Positions 1 through 7,413 of a DNA stretch of 64,000 bases are shown here, one piece after another. A program made the translations under genes and the position numbers. The first letter of the stretch is position 1. Every line of letters starts with the position of its first letter. The DNA comes from Syntrophopropionicum propionicicum_A (lineage in GTDB: Bacteria > Bacillota > Desulfotomaculia > Desulfotomaculales > Pelotomaculaceae): the NCBI RefSeq assembly GCF_048984525.1, contig NZ_JBMGJC010000014.1, forward strand, positions 37,060 through 101,059, given 5' to 3'. Below the pieces are notes generated by a model. It saw only the letters and a list, made by a program, of their open reading frames with translations, had not been told where the DNA came from and did not search any database.

Positions 1-261
1 TGTAAGCTTGTTGAACCTTTTGGTCAGGCGTGATTTTTTACGTGAAGCTGCATTTTTATGTAAAATGCCTTTCGTAACAGCCTTGTCAATGGCAACTACA
101 GCCTTCCTGAGTTTTAAACCGGCTTCATCGCGGTCGGCAGCTTTCATAGCCTCCTCGAACCTTCTGATAGTGGTCCTCAGAGCGGACTTGATCCTGGCGT
201 TACGTATCGTCCGCTTGCGGGTTACCTCAACCCTTTTGATGGCGGATTTGATATTTGGCAT
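1..261 (-). CDS. rpsT: 30S ribosomal protein S20 (3' end cut by window edge)
   Basis: Read from 261 leftwards this gives 87 codons with no stop, so the C-terminus lies outside the window. It begins MPNIKSAIKRV and is rich in Lys and Arg, with the helical pattern of bacterial S20, a primary 16S rRNA-binding protein of the small subunit. The start ATG (259-261) is preceded on the minus strand by GGAGGTGAGAACAAC, a strong ribosome binding site. It is divergent from the membrane protein gene at 386. The only oddity is the truncation by the window edge. Confidence 0.93.
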   Translation of the reverse strand, partial: MPNIKSAIKRVEVTRKRTIRNARIKSALRTTIRRFEEAMKAADRDEAGLKLRKAVVAIDKAVTKGILHKNAASRKKSRLTKRFNKLT

Positions 262-385
262 GTTGTTCTCACCTCCCAACGGCAACCATTTTACCATGCG
301 CAGAAAAAAAATGCAAGGGTTACCGGTATATCCTTTGATTTTTTGGTTAAAGCTATTTTTAGACTGCGAGAGACAGGAGGTGATA

Positions 386-730
386 ATGATTATGCAGTGG
401 CTGGGAGTTATTATCAGGTTTGTTGTTTCAGCACTTGTTTTAATTGTCGTAAGCTGGCTTTCACCCGGTTTCGTGGTGAGAGGGGGATTTGTTGGAGCGC
501 TGATTGCCGCTGTCGTAATAGCCGTCCTCGGGTATGTGGCCGAGGCTCTGCTGGGTGACCGTATTTCCCCGCAGAGCAGGGGCCTGGTGGGATTCATAAC
601 AGCGGCGGTGGTTATTTATCTGGCCCAGTTTATTATCCCCAACTTGCTCAGCGTGAGTGTTGTCGGAGCTTTAATTTCAGCATTTATTATCGGACTAATT
701 GATGCTTTTGTACCAACTGCCTTGCGATGA
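386..730 (+). CDS. Small four-helix membrane protein, phage-holin-4 / YvlD-like
   Basis: A 114-residue protein that is almost entirely hydrophobic. Four membrane segments are visible, at about residues 6-28, 33-57, 66-86 and 90-110, joined by short loops. Length and four-segment pattern fit the 'phage holin family 4' / YvlD group of small membrane proteins, which in chromosomes are usually not phage lysis genes; their function is unknown. The ATG at 386 follows AGGAGG (375-380) with a 5-base gap; an in-frame ATG at 392 is an alternative. It precedes spoIIP but is separated from it by a strong hairpin, so co-transcription is uncertain. The reading frame is open further upstream, but that part overlaps rpsT and has no ribosome binding site. 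Confidence 0.8.
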   Translation: MIMQWLGVIIRFVVSALVLIVVSWLSPGFVVRGGFVGALIAAVVIAVLGYVAEALLGDRISPQSRGLVGFITAAVVIYLAQFIIPNLLSVSVVGALISAFIIGLIDAFVPTALR

Positions 731-742
731 CAGCTCACCCAC

Positions 743-798
743 ATAAACCCCCCGCTCCGGGCATAAAATTAATCAGCAAGCCCGAACGGGGGGTTTAT
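743..798 (+). terminator. Hairpin between the membrane protein gene and spoIIP
   Basis: A 12-bp perfect stem, ATAAACCCCCCG (743-754) with CGGGGGGTTTAT (787-798), is extended inside by GGGC (759-762) pairing with GCCC (780-783). It lies 13 bases after the preceding stop codon and ends one base before the ATG of spoIIP. There is no run of T after the stem. It may be a terminator, or a structure that hides the start of spoIIP. Confidence 0.6.
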
Positions 799-799
799 C

Positions 800-1846
800 A
801 TGTATTCTGTTCCAGCCAGCAGGTACAGGAGGGCTTTTCAGGGCCGCCTGTACATTAAGGTTATTGGCATTTTATTTTTGCTCTCATACTGCCTCATCAA
901 GATAATTCCCGCCATTTTCACAGCTTACCCTTCAGCTGCCGGCGCTATAAAGGAACTGCCTGGCAGGGTCCTGGAATCATACCGGGCTGAGCCCCTGCAG
1001 ATTATAAAAGCAGCGCTGCCGATACTCCGCTGGAGCAGTTTTGAGGGTGACGGCGCGGTCCCGTCGGTTACGGAGGCTTTTTTAAGCTGCGCCGGAGTTG
1101 TGGGAAGGGTAAACCTGCTCAGCCCGGCCGCGGTCCTGCAGTCACAGATACCGCTGCTGGCCGCGGTTGAGTACCCGGATTCAGCCATTGTGACAGGCCC
1201 CGGTTTAGATGTAGGGGGGGGGAACGAGGTCCCCGCCCTGACCGGGGAGAGCCTGGTCTGTATATATAATACCCATACCGGTGAAACATACAGCCTCACC
1301 GACGGGGTCGAAAGGCTGGATGGGCGGCACGGCGGGGTGGTAACGGTAGCGGCCGCCATGCAGGAAACACTCGAAAGCAGTTATGGGATAAAGGTGGCCA
1401 GGTCTGACAAGATCAATGATACAGACTACAACTTGTCTTATCTTGAGTCGGAAAAAACGGCCCGCGAGCTCCTTTCAGCAAACCCGAAAGCCGGCGTTGT
1501 CTTTGACATCCACCGTGATTCCGGCAAGACCAGGGAGCAGAGTGTTGTAAATATTGACGGCCAGACCCTGGCGCCCGTACTGTTTATTGTTGGTTCAGAC
1601 GCCCGCAGGCCTTTTCCGGCCTGGCGGCAGAACTACGCCTTCGCTGTTGACCTTTCAGACAGGATAAATGAAAAGTATCCGGGGCTTTCCCTTGGGGTCA
1701 GGGTAAAGGACGGTCTCTACAACCAGTCCCTGCACCCGCGTGCGGTCCTGCTGGAAGTGGGCACAACAGAAAACTCCTGCGAGGAAGCGGTCCGCTCCGC
1801 CCGGCTCATAGCTGGCGTGGTGGCTGACGTACTCGTTGGAGAATAA
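800..1846 (+). CDS. spoIIP: Stage II sporulation protein P, peptidoglycan amidase/endopeptidase
   Basis: SpoIIP works with SpoIID and SpoIIM to degrade septal peptidoglycan during forespore engulfment. The 348-residue product has an N-terminal membrane anchor (about residues 20-40), a variable linker, and a C-terminal amidase domain. The expected metal-site motifs are visible: YNTHTGE near residue 155, DIHRDS near 235 and LLEVGTTENS near 320. The start is uncertain. ATG800 lies one base after a strong hairpin, and its only Shine-Dalgarno-like sequence (GGGGGG, 788-793) is inside that stem. A real AGGAGG at 827-832 would instead serve a CTG at 848, which would still keep the membrane anchor. 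In other Firmicutes the gene is sigma-E dependent; I could not identify such a promoter here. Confidence 0.92.
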   Translation: MYSVPASRYRRAFQGRLYIKVIGILFLLSYCLIKIIPAIFTAYPSAAGAIKELPGRVLESYRAEPLQIIKAALPILRWSSFEGDGAVPSVTEAFLSCAGVVGRVNLLSPAAVLQSQIPLLAAVEYPDSAIVTGPGLDVGGGNEVPALTGESLVCIYNTHTGETYSLTDGVERLDGRHGGVVTVAAAMQETLESSYGIKVARSDKINDTDYNLSYLESEKTARELLSANPKAGVVFDIHRDSGKTREQSVVNIDGQTLAPVLFIVGSDARRPFPAWRQNYAFAVDLSDRINEKYPGLSLGVRVKDGLYNQSLHPRAVLLEVGTTENSCEEAVRSARLIAGVVADVLVGE

Positions 1847-1848
1847 AC

Positions 1849-1908
1849 CGTGTCAAAAGAACCGTCCCCTTGACACGATCGTGTCAAGGGGACGGTTCTT
1901 TTGACACG
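1849..1908. repeat. Paired 29-bp repeat (family R1), perfect 60-bp palindrome
   Basis: Two 29-bp units (1849-1877 and 1880-1908) face each other around a central GATC, making one perfect palindrome. Each unit has 8-bp outer arms CGTGTCAA/TTGACACG around a core containing GGGGACGGTT. It begins 3 bases after the spoIIP stop. The same unit recurs after dnaK, dnaJ, dgkA, cdd, glyS and elsewhere. There is no run of T, so a classical terminator is unlikely. Confidence 0.9.
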
Positions 1909-2143
1909 CTTAGCAAAGGGACCAGTTCTCGCGCAGCTACTTGGCACAGGGAAGCACAACTGTCCTAATGCGCTAATGTGCCTATGTTGACTGTTTTACA
2001 AGTGTTAAGTAAGGTCATAATATTAATAATACGGACGGGGACACGCTCGTTGAGGCTTGGACTTGAGAATATAGGGATAGATAATCTACGGATACTCGAC
2101 GTCCACGGCTCACGACTCAGTCCCCGATTATGGAGCAATATCT

Positions 2144-2545
2144 ATGGAATGGACAAGGTTTAGGCTTACGCTTCTGTTATGCGCCGCCGCGGTGGTCTGG
2201 GGAGTAACAGTCTCGGTTGCCGAATTCAATTACCGGGTCCGCCCGGAGGTCCCTTTATACGCGTTTAAAGTGGAGAGACAGGGTCCAGGTCTGTTTCAGG
2301 TTGATTTTCTCGGTGAGAGGGTCAGTTTGGCCCTGCCGCTGGACCAGGCCACACCATATACCGATTCAGAAAAGCTCAGGATATACCGGGAGCAGGCGGC
2401 CAGTTTTTCAGATAGTACAAGCCGCAGCGTTAAGGTTTTTTTGTCCGAAACATCGACAAAACTAAATGAGTGGATAGAGGTACTGAAAGAAGATTTAATC
2501 TTCTATTCTTCAAGTTGGGAAGACCTTATTACATTGGAAGAATAG
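2144..2545 (+). CDS. Hypothetical protein with N-terminal membrane/signal segment
   Basis: A 133-residue protein I do not recognise. Residues 7-26 are hydrophobic after a positively charged start (MEWTRFRL), like an uncleaved signal anchor, and the rest is soluble and acidic, ending SWEDLITLEE. It is probably exported and anchored, with its C-terminal part outside the membrane. The ATG at 2144 has GGAG at 2132-2135, 8 bases upstream. The position between spoIIP and lepA does not assign a role. It could be a sporulation membrane protein, but nothing in the sequence proves that. Confidence 0.6.
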   Translation: MEWTRFRLTLLLCAAAVVWGVTVSVAEFNYRVRPEVPLYAFKVERQGPGLFQVDFLGERVSLALPLDQATPYTDSEKLRIYREQAASFSDSTSRSVKVFLSETSTKLNEWIEVLKEDLIFYSSSWEDLITLEE

Positions 2546-2859
2546 TTGGACCTGTTGTGCGGCAGGTTTGCGTGGTAAACAGTTGATGCCCACTGTGAAC
2601 ATGTTAGGTGGCAGAGAACTGAAAGGAAAACTAAGAACGTCCCCCTGTTTCCCTTGCTGCAAAAGTGGGTATACTTCACAATAGGCCAGCTCCTCCATTA
2701 GCTTGTAGCTCTGTACTTTCGTAGTATAACCTACGTGTCGCTATTGGAGTGGCTGGCCCTTTCATTAAGTGTTTTATTTCACAAAGGAAACAAAAAGAAC
2801 ATTTCCCTGTGTTTGAATGCGACAACGAGCGTCCCCTGTGTCGCACTGTCACCAAAAGA
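2546..2859. other. Intergenic stretch without genes upstream of the lepA promoter
   Basis: No credible coding region is seen. Near 2818-2845 there is a decayed copy of the TGCGACA...TGTCGCA variant of the R1 repeats (core CGTCCCCTGTG). The remainder shows no recognisable RNA or protein signal. Short open frames on both strands have no ribosome binding sites. Confidence 0.6.
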
Positions 2860-2888
2860 TTGATACCCACCTGCGACGGTGATATAAT
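2860..2888 (+). promoter_or_regulatory. Sigma-A promoter for lepA
   Basis: TTGATA at 2860-2865 and a perfect TATAAT at 2883-2888 are separated by 17 bases. It lies 36 bases upstream of the lepA start codon, leaving a short leader with GGAGGT. Confidence 0.8.
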
Positions 2889-2923
2889 TATATGGTTGTT
2901 TATATATACACGGAGGTCCGTCA

Positions 2924-4732
2924 ATGGAATGGGAGAAAGATAGAATCCGGAATTTTTGCATCATCGCCCACATCGACCACGGTAAATCGACCCTGGCCGA
3001 CAGGCTGCTGGAGTACACGGGAGCGCTGAGCGGCAGGGAAATGACCGACCAGGTGCTTGACCAGATGGACCTGGAAAGGGAGCGGGGCATAACCATAAAA
3101 ATGCAGGCCGTGCGTTTGTACTACAGGGCAAAGGACGGCCTGGAATACCAGTTGAATTTGATTGACACGCCGGGGCATGTGGACTTTTCCTACGAGGTCT
3201 CGCGCAGCCTGGCCGCCTGCGAGGGGGCTCTGCTGGTCGTTGACGCGGCGCAGGGGATCGAGGCCCAGACCCTGGCCAACGTCTACCTGGCCCTGGAGCA
3301 TAACCTTGAGATCATCCCGGTGATAAATAAAATCGACCTGCCCAGCGCGGACCCGGACGGGGTTAAAAAAGAGATAGAAGACGTTATCGGGCTGGACGTG
3401 TCGGATGCGGTGCTGGCTTCAGCGAAAAGCGGCAGCGGCATCGAAGAGATCCTGGAAAAGATAGTGAAAATCATCCCGCCGCCCGGCGGCCAGGCCGGTT
3501 CGCCCCTGCGGGCGCTGATATTTGACTCGCACTACGACCCATATAAAGGCGTTATAGCTTATATCCGTGTCATGGAAGGCTCGGTGAAAACGGGCATGCA
3601 AGTCAGGATGATGGCCACCGGCAAGGTATTTGAAGTGAACGAGGTTGGCATCTTCAAGCCTTCCCTGACCAGCATAGGCGTGCTGCATACCGGCGAGGTG
3701 GGCTTTATCGCGGCCAGCATAAAAAACGTGAAGGACTGCCGGGTGGGCGACACTGTTACAGACGCCGCCAGGCCGGCGCCGGTGCCCCTGCCGGGCTACC
3801 GCCGGGCGACCCCGATGGTGTACTGCGGGCTTTACACGGCCGACACCGTCGATTACGGCGATTTGCGGGAGGCCATGGAAAAGCTCAGCCTGAACGACGC
3901 CTCGCTTACCTACGAGCCGGAAACTTCCGAGGCGCTTGGGTTTGGCTTCCGCTGCGGTTTCCTGGGGCTGCTGCATATGGAGATAGTCCAGGAGCGGCTG
4001 GAGCGCGAATACGGGCTGAACCTGATTACCACCGCCCCCAACGTCGTTTACCGGGTGACGACAACGGCGGGAGAAATATTAGAGATCGAAAACCCCAGCA
4101 AAATACCCCCGGCCGGCAATGTGGAATACATTGAGGAGCCTTATGTCAGGGCCACCATCATGGCCCCCAAGGACTTTGTGGGCGCGGTGATGGAACTCTG
4201 CCAGGAACGCCGCAGCGTATTCAACAACATGGAGTACATGGGCGTAAGCAGGGTGATGCTGACTTACGATATGCCGCTCAGCGAGATCATATATGACTTC
4301 TTCGACCAGCTCAAGTCGCGCACCAAGGGCTATGCCTCCCTTGACTACGAACTGGCCGGGTACAGGCAGTCCGACCTGGTCAAACTTGATATCCTTATCG
4401 CGGGCGAAGTGCTGGACGCGCTGTCAATCATCGTGCACAAGGACAAGGCCTACTACAGGGGGCGCCAGCTGGTGGAAAGGCTGCGGAGCCTGATCCCGCG
4501 CCACCTATTTGAAGTGCCGATCCAGGCCTCCATTGGCAACAAGGTCATCGCCAGGGAAACGGTGAAAGCGGTGCGCAAGGACGTCCTGGCCAAGTGTTAC
4601 GGCGGCGACATAACCCGTAAGCGCAAGCTGCTCGAAAAACAAAAAGAAGGCAAGAAAAGGATGAAACAGGTGGGCAGCGTGGAAATTCCGCAGGAAGCCT
4701 TCATGGCCGTCCTTGGCCTGGGCGAAAAATAA
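2924..4732 (+). CDS. lepA: Elongation factor 4 (LepA), ribosome back-translocating GTPase
   Basis: LepA/EF4 is a translational GTPase that acts on stalled or mis-translocated ribosomes. The 602-residue length matches the family. G-motifs are clear: AHIDHGKSTL (P-loop, residues 16-25), DTPGHVDF (G3, about 80), NKIDLP (G4, about 130). The EF-G-like domains follow, then the LepA-specific C-terminal domain rich in Lys and Arg (GGDITRKRKLLEKQKEGKKR). The ATG follows GGAGGT by 6 bases and an excellent sigma-A promoter at 2860-2888. A small conserved-looking gene follows after 12 bases. Confidence 0.97.
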   Translation: MEWEKDRIRNFCIIAHIDHGKSTLADRLLEYTGALSGREMTDQVLDQMDLERERGITIKMQAVRLYYRAKDGLEYQLNLIDTPGHVDFSYEVSRSLAACEGALLVVDAAQGIEAQTLANVYLALEHNLEIIPVINKIDLPSADPDGVKKEIEDVIGLDVSDAVLASAKSGSGIEEILEKIVKIIPPPGGQAGSPLRALIFDSHYDPYKGVIAYIRVMEGSVKTGMQVRMMATGKVFEVNEVGIFKPSLTSIGVLHTGEVGFIAASIKNVKDCRVGDTVTDAARPAPVPLPGYRRATPMVYCGLYTADTVDYGDLREAMEKLSLNDASLTYEPETSEALGFGFRCGFLGLLHMEIVQERLEREYGLNLITTAPNVVYRVTTTAGEILEIENPSKIPPAGNVEYIEEPYVRATIMAPKDFVGAVMELCQERRSVFNNMEYMGVSRVMLTYDMPLSEIIYDFFDQLKSRTKGYASLDYELAGYRQSDLVKLDILIAGEVLDALSIIVHKDKAYYRGRQLVERLRSLIPRHLFEVPIQASIGNKVIARETVKAVRKDVLAKCYGGDITRKRKLLEKQKEGKKRMKQVGSVEIPQEAFMAVLGLGEK

Positions 4733-4744
4733 GGGGGGCTTATT

Positions 4745-4960
4745 ATGAGCTGCTATCTCCGGCACCTTAAACCGTTTTTAGGCGAACTGGGCATACAGCC
4801 CGCGACAAAAGAGGAGCGCCGGCGCGTGGATATGACTGTCAGGGCCGTGGTAGGCATGGAAAACGAGCAAAAATGCCCCGAGGTCTGGAAAGTAGTAAAG
4901 GTCTGGCTGCAGGACGCGGAAAAGAAACAGGCTCTGGCTGACGCGCTAAATAAATTATAA
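4745..4960 (+). CDS. Small hypothetical protein downstream of lepA
   Basis: A 71-residue soluble, charged protein that I do not recognise. It has the composition of a small helical protein (ATKEERRRVDMTVRAV, and a C-terminal DALNKL), with a single internal Cys and a CP pair near residue 43. GGGGGG lies about 6 bases before the ATG. The gene starts 12 bases after the lepA stop, so it is likely co-transcribed with lepA. Short length and lack of motifs leave the function open, but the ribosome binding site and tight spacing support a real gene. Confidence 0.65.
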   Translation: MSCYLRHLKPFLGELGIQPATKEERRRVDMTVRAVVGMENEQKCPEVWKVVKVWLQDAEKKQALADALNKL

Positions 4961-4987
4961 TCGGTACCAGGTACCTTAGGGAGATCT

Positions 4988-5091
4988 GTAGGTGCGAATT
5001 TAGTCGCACATTGGCCGGTTGAAGCCGGCCCTACAATCATATAGATTTACATGAGGAATGCCAGAATCCCATGACTCACGTCTCACGACCC
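4988..5091. repeat. R2 palindrome and 7-bp-period array between the small gene and hemW
   Basis: GTAGGTGCGAATTTAGTCGCAC (4988-5009) is an inverted repeat, and GGCCGGTTGAAGCCGGCC (5013-5030) followed by CTACA is a copy of the second palindromic family (R2). At 5071-5091 three 7-base words ATGACTC, ACGTCTC and ACGACCC follow each other, a short degenerate heptamer array. Confidence 0.7.
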
Positions 5092-5112
5092 AATTTCCGG
5101 AGGTGTCCGGTC

Positions 5113-6249
5113 ATGCCTATCGGACTTTATATACACGTCCCATTCTGCATTAAAAAATGCCTTTACTGTGATTTTACCTCCTACCCGGTGAGTGGCCGGG
5201 GGGTTAAGGTATACCTGGAGTCCCTTATCAGAGAAATCAACCTTTACGGATCAACGCTGGCTGGTGAGGATAAAATCATCTCCAGCGTTTTTTTTGGCGG
5301 CGGCACTCCGACCACCCTGCCGCCGGCTTCGTTCAGGACGGTGCTGGACGAGGTGCGGGCGTCCTTTTCCCTGGCGGCCGGCTGTGAAATCACGGCGGAA
5401 GCCAACCCCGGCACTGTTGACAGCGCGGGCCTGGCCCAGCTGCTGGAGGCGGGGGTGAACAGGCTCAGCATCGGCGTCCAGTCGTTCAACGACGGGCTGC
5501 TGGGTGTACTGGGCCGGGTCCACAGTGCGGGACAGGCGTTGGAAGCGGTGCGGCTGGCCAGGAAAGCGGGTTTTGACAACATTAACCTGGATTTTATATG
5601 CGGCATCCCCGGCCAATCGCTCCATGACTGGCGGGAGACGCTGAATAAAGCTGTGGAAATGGCCCCGGAGCATATTGCCGCCTACGGGCTGCAGTTGGAG
5701 AAAGGGACTCCCCTGGCAGAGGCGGCCTCCCGCGGTGAAATTTGCGCCTGTCCCGAGGAGACTGAAGAAGCAATGTACCAGGAAGCTATTGAGATTTTAA
5801 CAGCGCATGGCTATCAGCATTACGAGATATCGAATTTCGCCAAACCCGGCAGGCAGTGCGCCCACAACCTGGTTTACTGGCTGAACCGGCCTTACCTGGG
5901 GCTCGGCCCGGCAGCCCACTCTTTTATCGGCGGGTCCAGGTTTTCCAATGATGCTTCGCTGGAAAGGTATTCTGACAGACTCTCCAGGGAAGAATACCCG
6001 GTAGAAAACAAAACGCTGCTGTCGGCGGAAGACGAAATGTCAGAGACGATGTTTCTCGGGCTGAGGCTTACCGGCGGCATTGATTTGGACCTTTTTCACA
6101 AACGCTTCGGCCGGCGGGCCGAGGATATCTACCGGCGTGAAATAGAAGGCCTGATCGATAAAGGCCTGCTTGAAATGTCCGGCGGCCGACTGTGTCTTAC
6201 AAAAAAAGGACTGCCGCTGGCCAACATAGTTTTTAGGGAATTTGTGTGA
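5113..6249 (+). CDS. hemW: Heme chaperone HemW (radical-SAM, HemN-like)
   Basis: A radical-SAM protein of the HemN superfamily. HemW is known to bind heme and deliver it to target proteins, and is often misnamed coproporphyrinogen oxidase. The product has 378 residues. The cluster motif is CIKKCLYCDF (CxxxCxxC) near residue 10, followed by FFGGGTPT near 60, both typical of HemW; a winged-helix-like HemN C-terminal domain ends the protein. The ATG at 5113 (MPIGLYIHVPFC) has GGAGGT at 5099-5104, so I chose it over the in-frame upstream codon. It lies between lepA and hrcA, a common arrangement in Firmicutes. Confidence 0.93.
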   Translation: MPIGLYIHVPFCIKKCLYCDFTSYPVSGRGVKVYLESLIREINLYGSTLAGEDKIISSVFFGGGTPTTLPPASFRTVLDEVRASFSLAAGCEITAEANPGTVDSAGLAQLLEAGVNRLSIGVQSFNDGLLGVLGRVHSAGQALEAVRLARKAGFDNINLDFICGIPGQSLHDWRETLNKAVEMAPEHIAAYGLQLEKGTPLAEAASRGEICACPEETEEAMYQEAIEILTAHGYQHYEISNFAKPGRQCAHNLVYWLNRPYLGLGPAAHSFIGGSRFSNDASLERYSDRLSREEYPVENKTLLSAEDEMSETMFLGLRLTGGIDLDLFHKRFGRRAEDIYRREIEGLIDKGLLEMSGGRLCLTKKGLPLANIVFREFV

Positions 6250-6268
6250 ATCCTTTTTCCCTATTCCC

Positions 6269-6297
6269 TTGACAAATATATAGAGGTTTGTTATTTT
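6269..6297 (+). promoter_or_regulatory. Sigma-A promoter of the hrcA-dnaK operon
   Basis: TTGACA at 6269-6274 and TATTTT at 6292-6297 are separated by 17 bases. The expected transcript start would fall just before the CIRCE operator, as in other HrcA-controlled operons. Confidence 0.8.
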
Positions 6298-6311
6298 TTA
6301 TTTAAGTGTTT

Positions 6312-6338
6312 TTAGCACTCAGCGTCATAGAGTGCTAA
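6312..6338 (+). promoter_or_regulatory. CIRCE operator (HrcA binding site)
   Basis: TTAGCACTC (6312-6320), 9 bases, then GAGTGCTAA (6330-6338) is a perfect match to the CIRCE inverted repeat. It lies between the promoter and the hrcA start, so HrcA should repress its own operon and release it on heat shock. Confidence 0.98.
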
Positions 6339-6359
6339 CAATGAAAGGGGGTTCCGGTA

Positions 6360-7400
6360 ATGGACGACCGCAAGCAAAAAGTACTTCTCGCCATCGTTCA
6401 GGATTTTATAGCCACCGCTGAACCCGTTGGATCCAGGACTATAGCCAAAAAATACGGGCTCGGAGTGAGTCCCGCCACCATACGCAACGAGATGGCCGAT
6501 CTCGAGGAGATGGGCTATATTGAACAGCCGCATACTTCCGCCGGGCGTGTCCCGTCCGTGCGCGGTTACCGCTATTATGTGGACTACCTGATGAAAAAGC
6601 GTGAGCTGACCAGGGATGAGGAAGAGCTGATCCGCAGCCAGCTTGAAACAAAAGCCAGGGACGTGGGCCGGGTTATCCAGCGGACCGGAAACCTGCTCTC
6701 GCAGCTTACCAGCTATACATCAATGGTGCTGACCCAGCAGATGGGCCCGAACAATTTCAAGCACGTCCAGTTGGTGCAGATGAACCCTTCCCAGACCATG
6801 GTGATAGTGGTAATGGACAACGGGGCTGTGCACAACAGGATGATCGAGACTCCTGAAAGCATCATCGCCAGCGACCTGGAGACGCTTTCCAAAGTATTAA
6901 ACGCCAAGCTGCAGGGCCTGAACATGGAGACCATAAAGATCACCCTGCTCAAGGAACTGTATTTTGAGCTGGGCAGGCACAAGCATATCCTGGACCTGGC
7001 CCTGGAACTGATCCAGGACAGCCTGGCTTTAAAAGAAGAGGACAAAATCTACCTCGGCGGAGTATTTAACATGCTCACCCAGCCGGAGTTCCACAACGTG
7101 GAAAGGGTCAAGACGATGCTGGGCATCCTGGAGCAGGAAAAGCTTCTCTGCGAGCTGTTGTCCGGCGAGAGCAGGGACGAGGGCGTTACCGTAAGGATAG
7201 GCGGGGAGATCAAAGATTACGATATCAAGGACTACAGCGTGGTGGCCGCGCCATACACTTTAAGCGGCCGCAAAATCGGCACCGTCGGCGTGCTGGGCCC
7301 GACCAGGATGGACTACGCGAAGGTAATCAGCGTGGTTGACTTTTTAACAAAGAATCTTTCCATAGCCCTGGACCGCGTGATCTTTGGCAGGGGGAGATAG
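6360..7400 (+). CDS. hrcA: Heat-inducible transcription repressor HrcA
   Basis: HrcA binds CIRCE elements and represses class I heat-shock genes; in other bacteria its folding depends on the GroE chaperonin. The product has 346 residues, the usual size. The N-terminal winged helix (SPATIRNEMADLEEMGYIEQPHTSAGRVPS, residues about 40-70, written here only as a landmark in two parts: SPATIRNEMADLEE and HTSAGRVPS) is characteristic, followed by the dimerisation domain. The ATG at 6360 follows a GGGGG tract. It is first in the operon hrcA-chaperonin-grpE-dnaK; its stop overlaps the ribosome binding site of the next gene, suggesting coupled translation. The operator at 6312-6338 points to autoregulation. 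Confidence 0.97.
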   Translation: MDDRKQKVLLAIVQDFIATAEPVGSRTIAKKYGLGVSPATIRNEMADLEEMGYIEQPHTSAGRVPSVRGYRYYVDYLMKKRELTRDEEELIRSQLETKARDVGRVIQRTGNLLSQLTSYTSMVLTQQMGPNNFKHVQLVQMNPSQTMVIVVMDNGAVHNRMIETPESIIASDLETLSKVLNAKLQGLNMETIKITLLKELYFELGRHKHILDLALELIQDSLALKEEDKIYLGGVFNMLTQPEFHNVERVKTMLGILEQEKLLCELLSGESRDEGVTVRIGGEIKDYDIKDYSVVAAPYTLSGRKIGTVGVLGPTRMDYAKVISVVDFLTKNLSIALDRVIFGRGR

Positions 7401-7413
7401 GAGGTTACCGTAT

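Noticed and set aside
1978..2163. 61-codon open frame between spoIIP and the 133-residue protein gene
   Set aside because: It has no ribosome binding site, runs through repeat-like sequence and overlaps the better-supported start at 2144.
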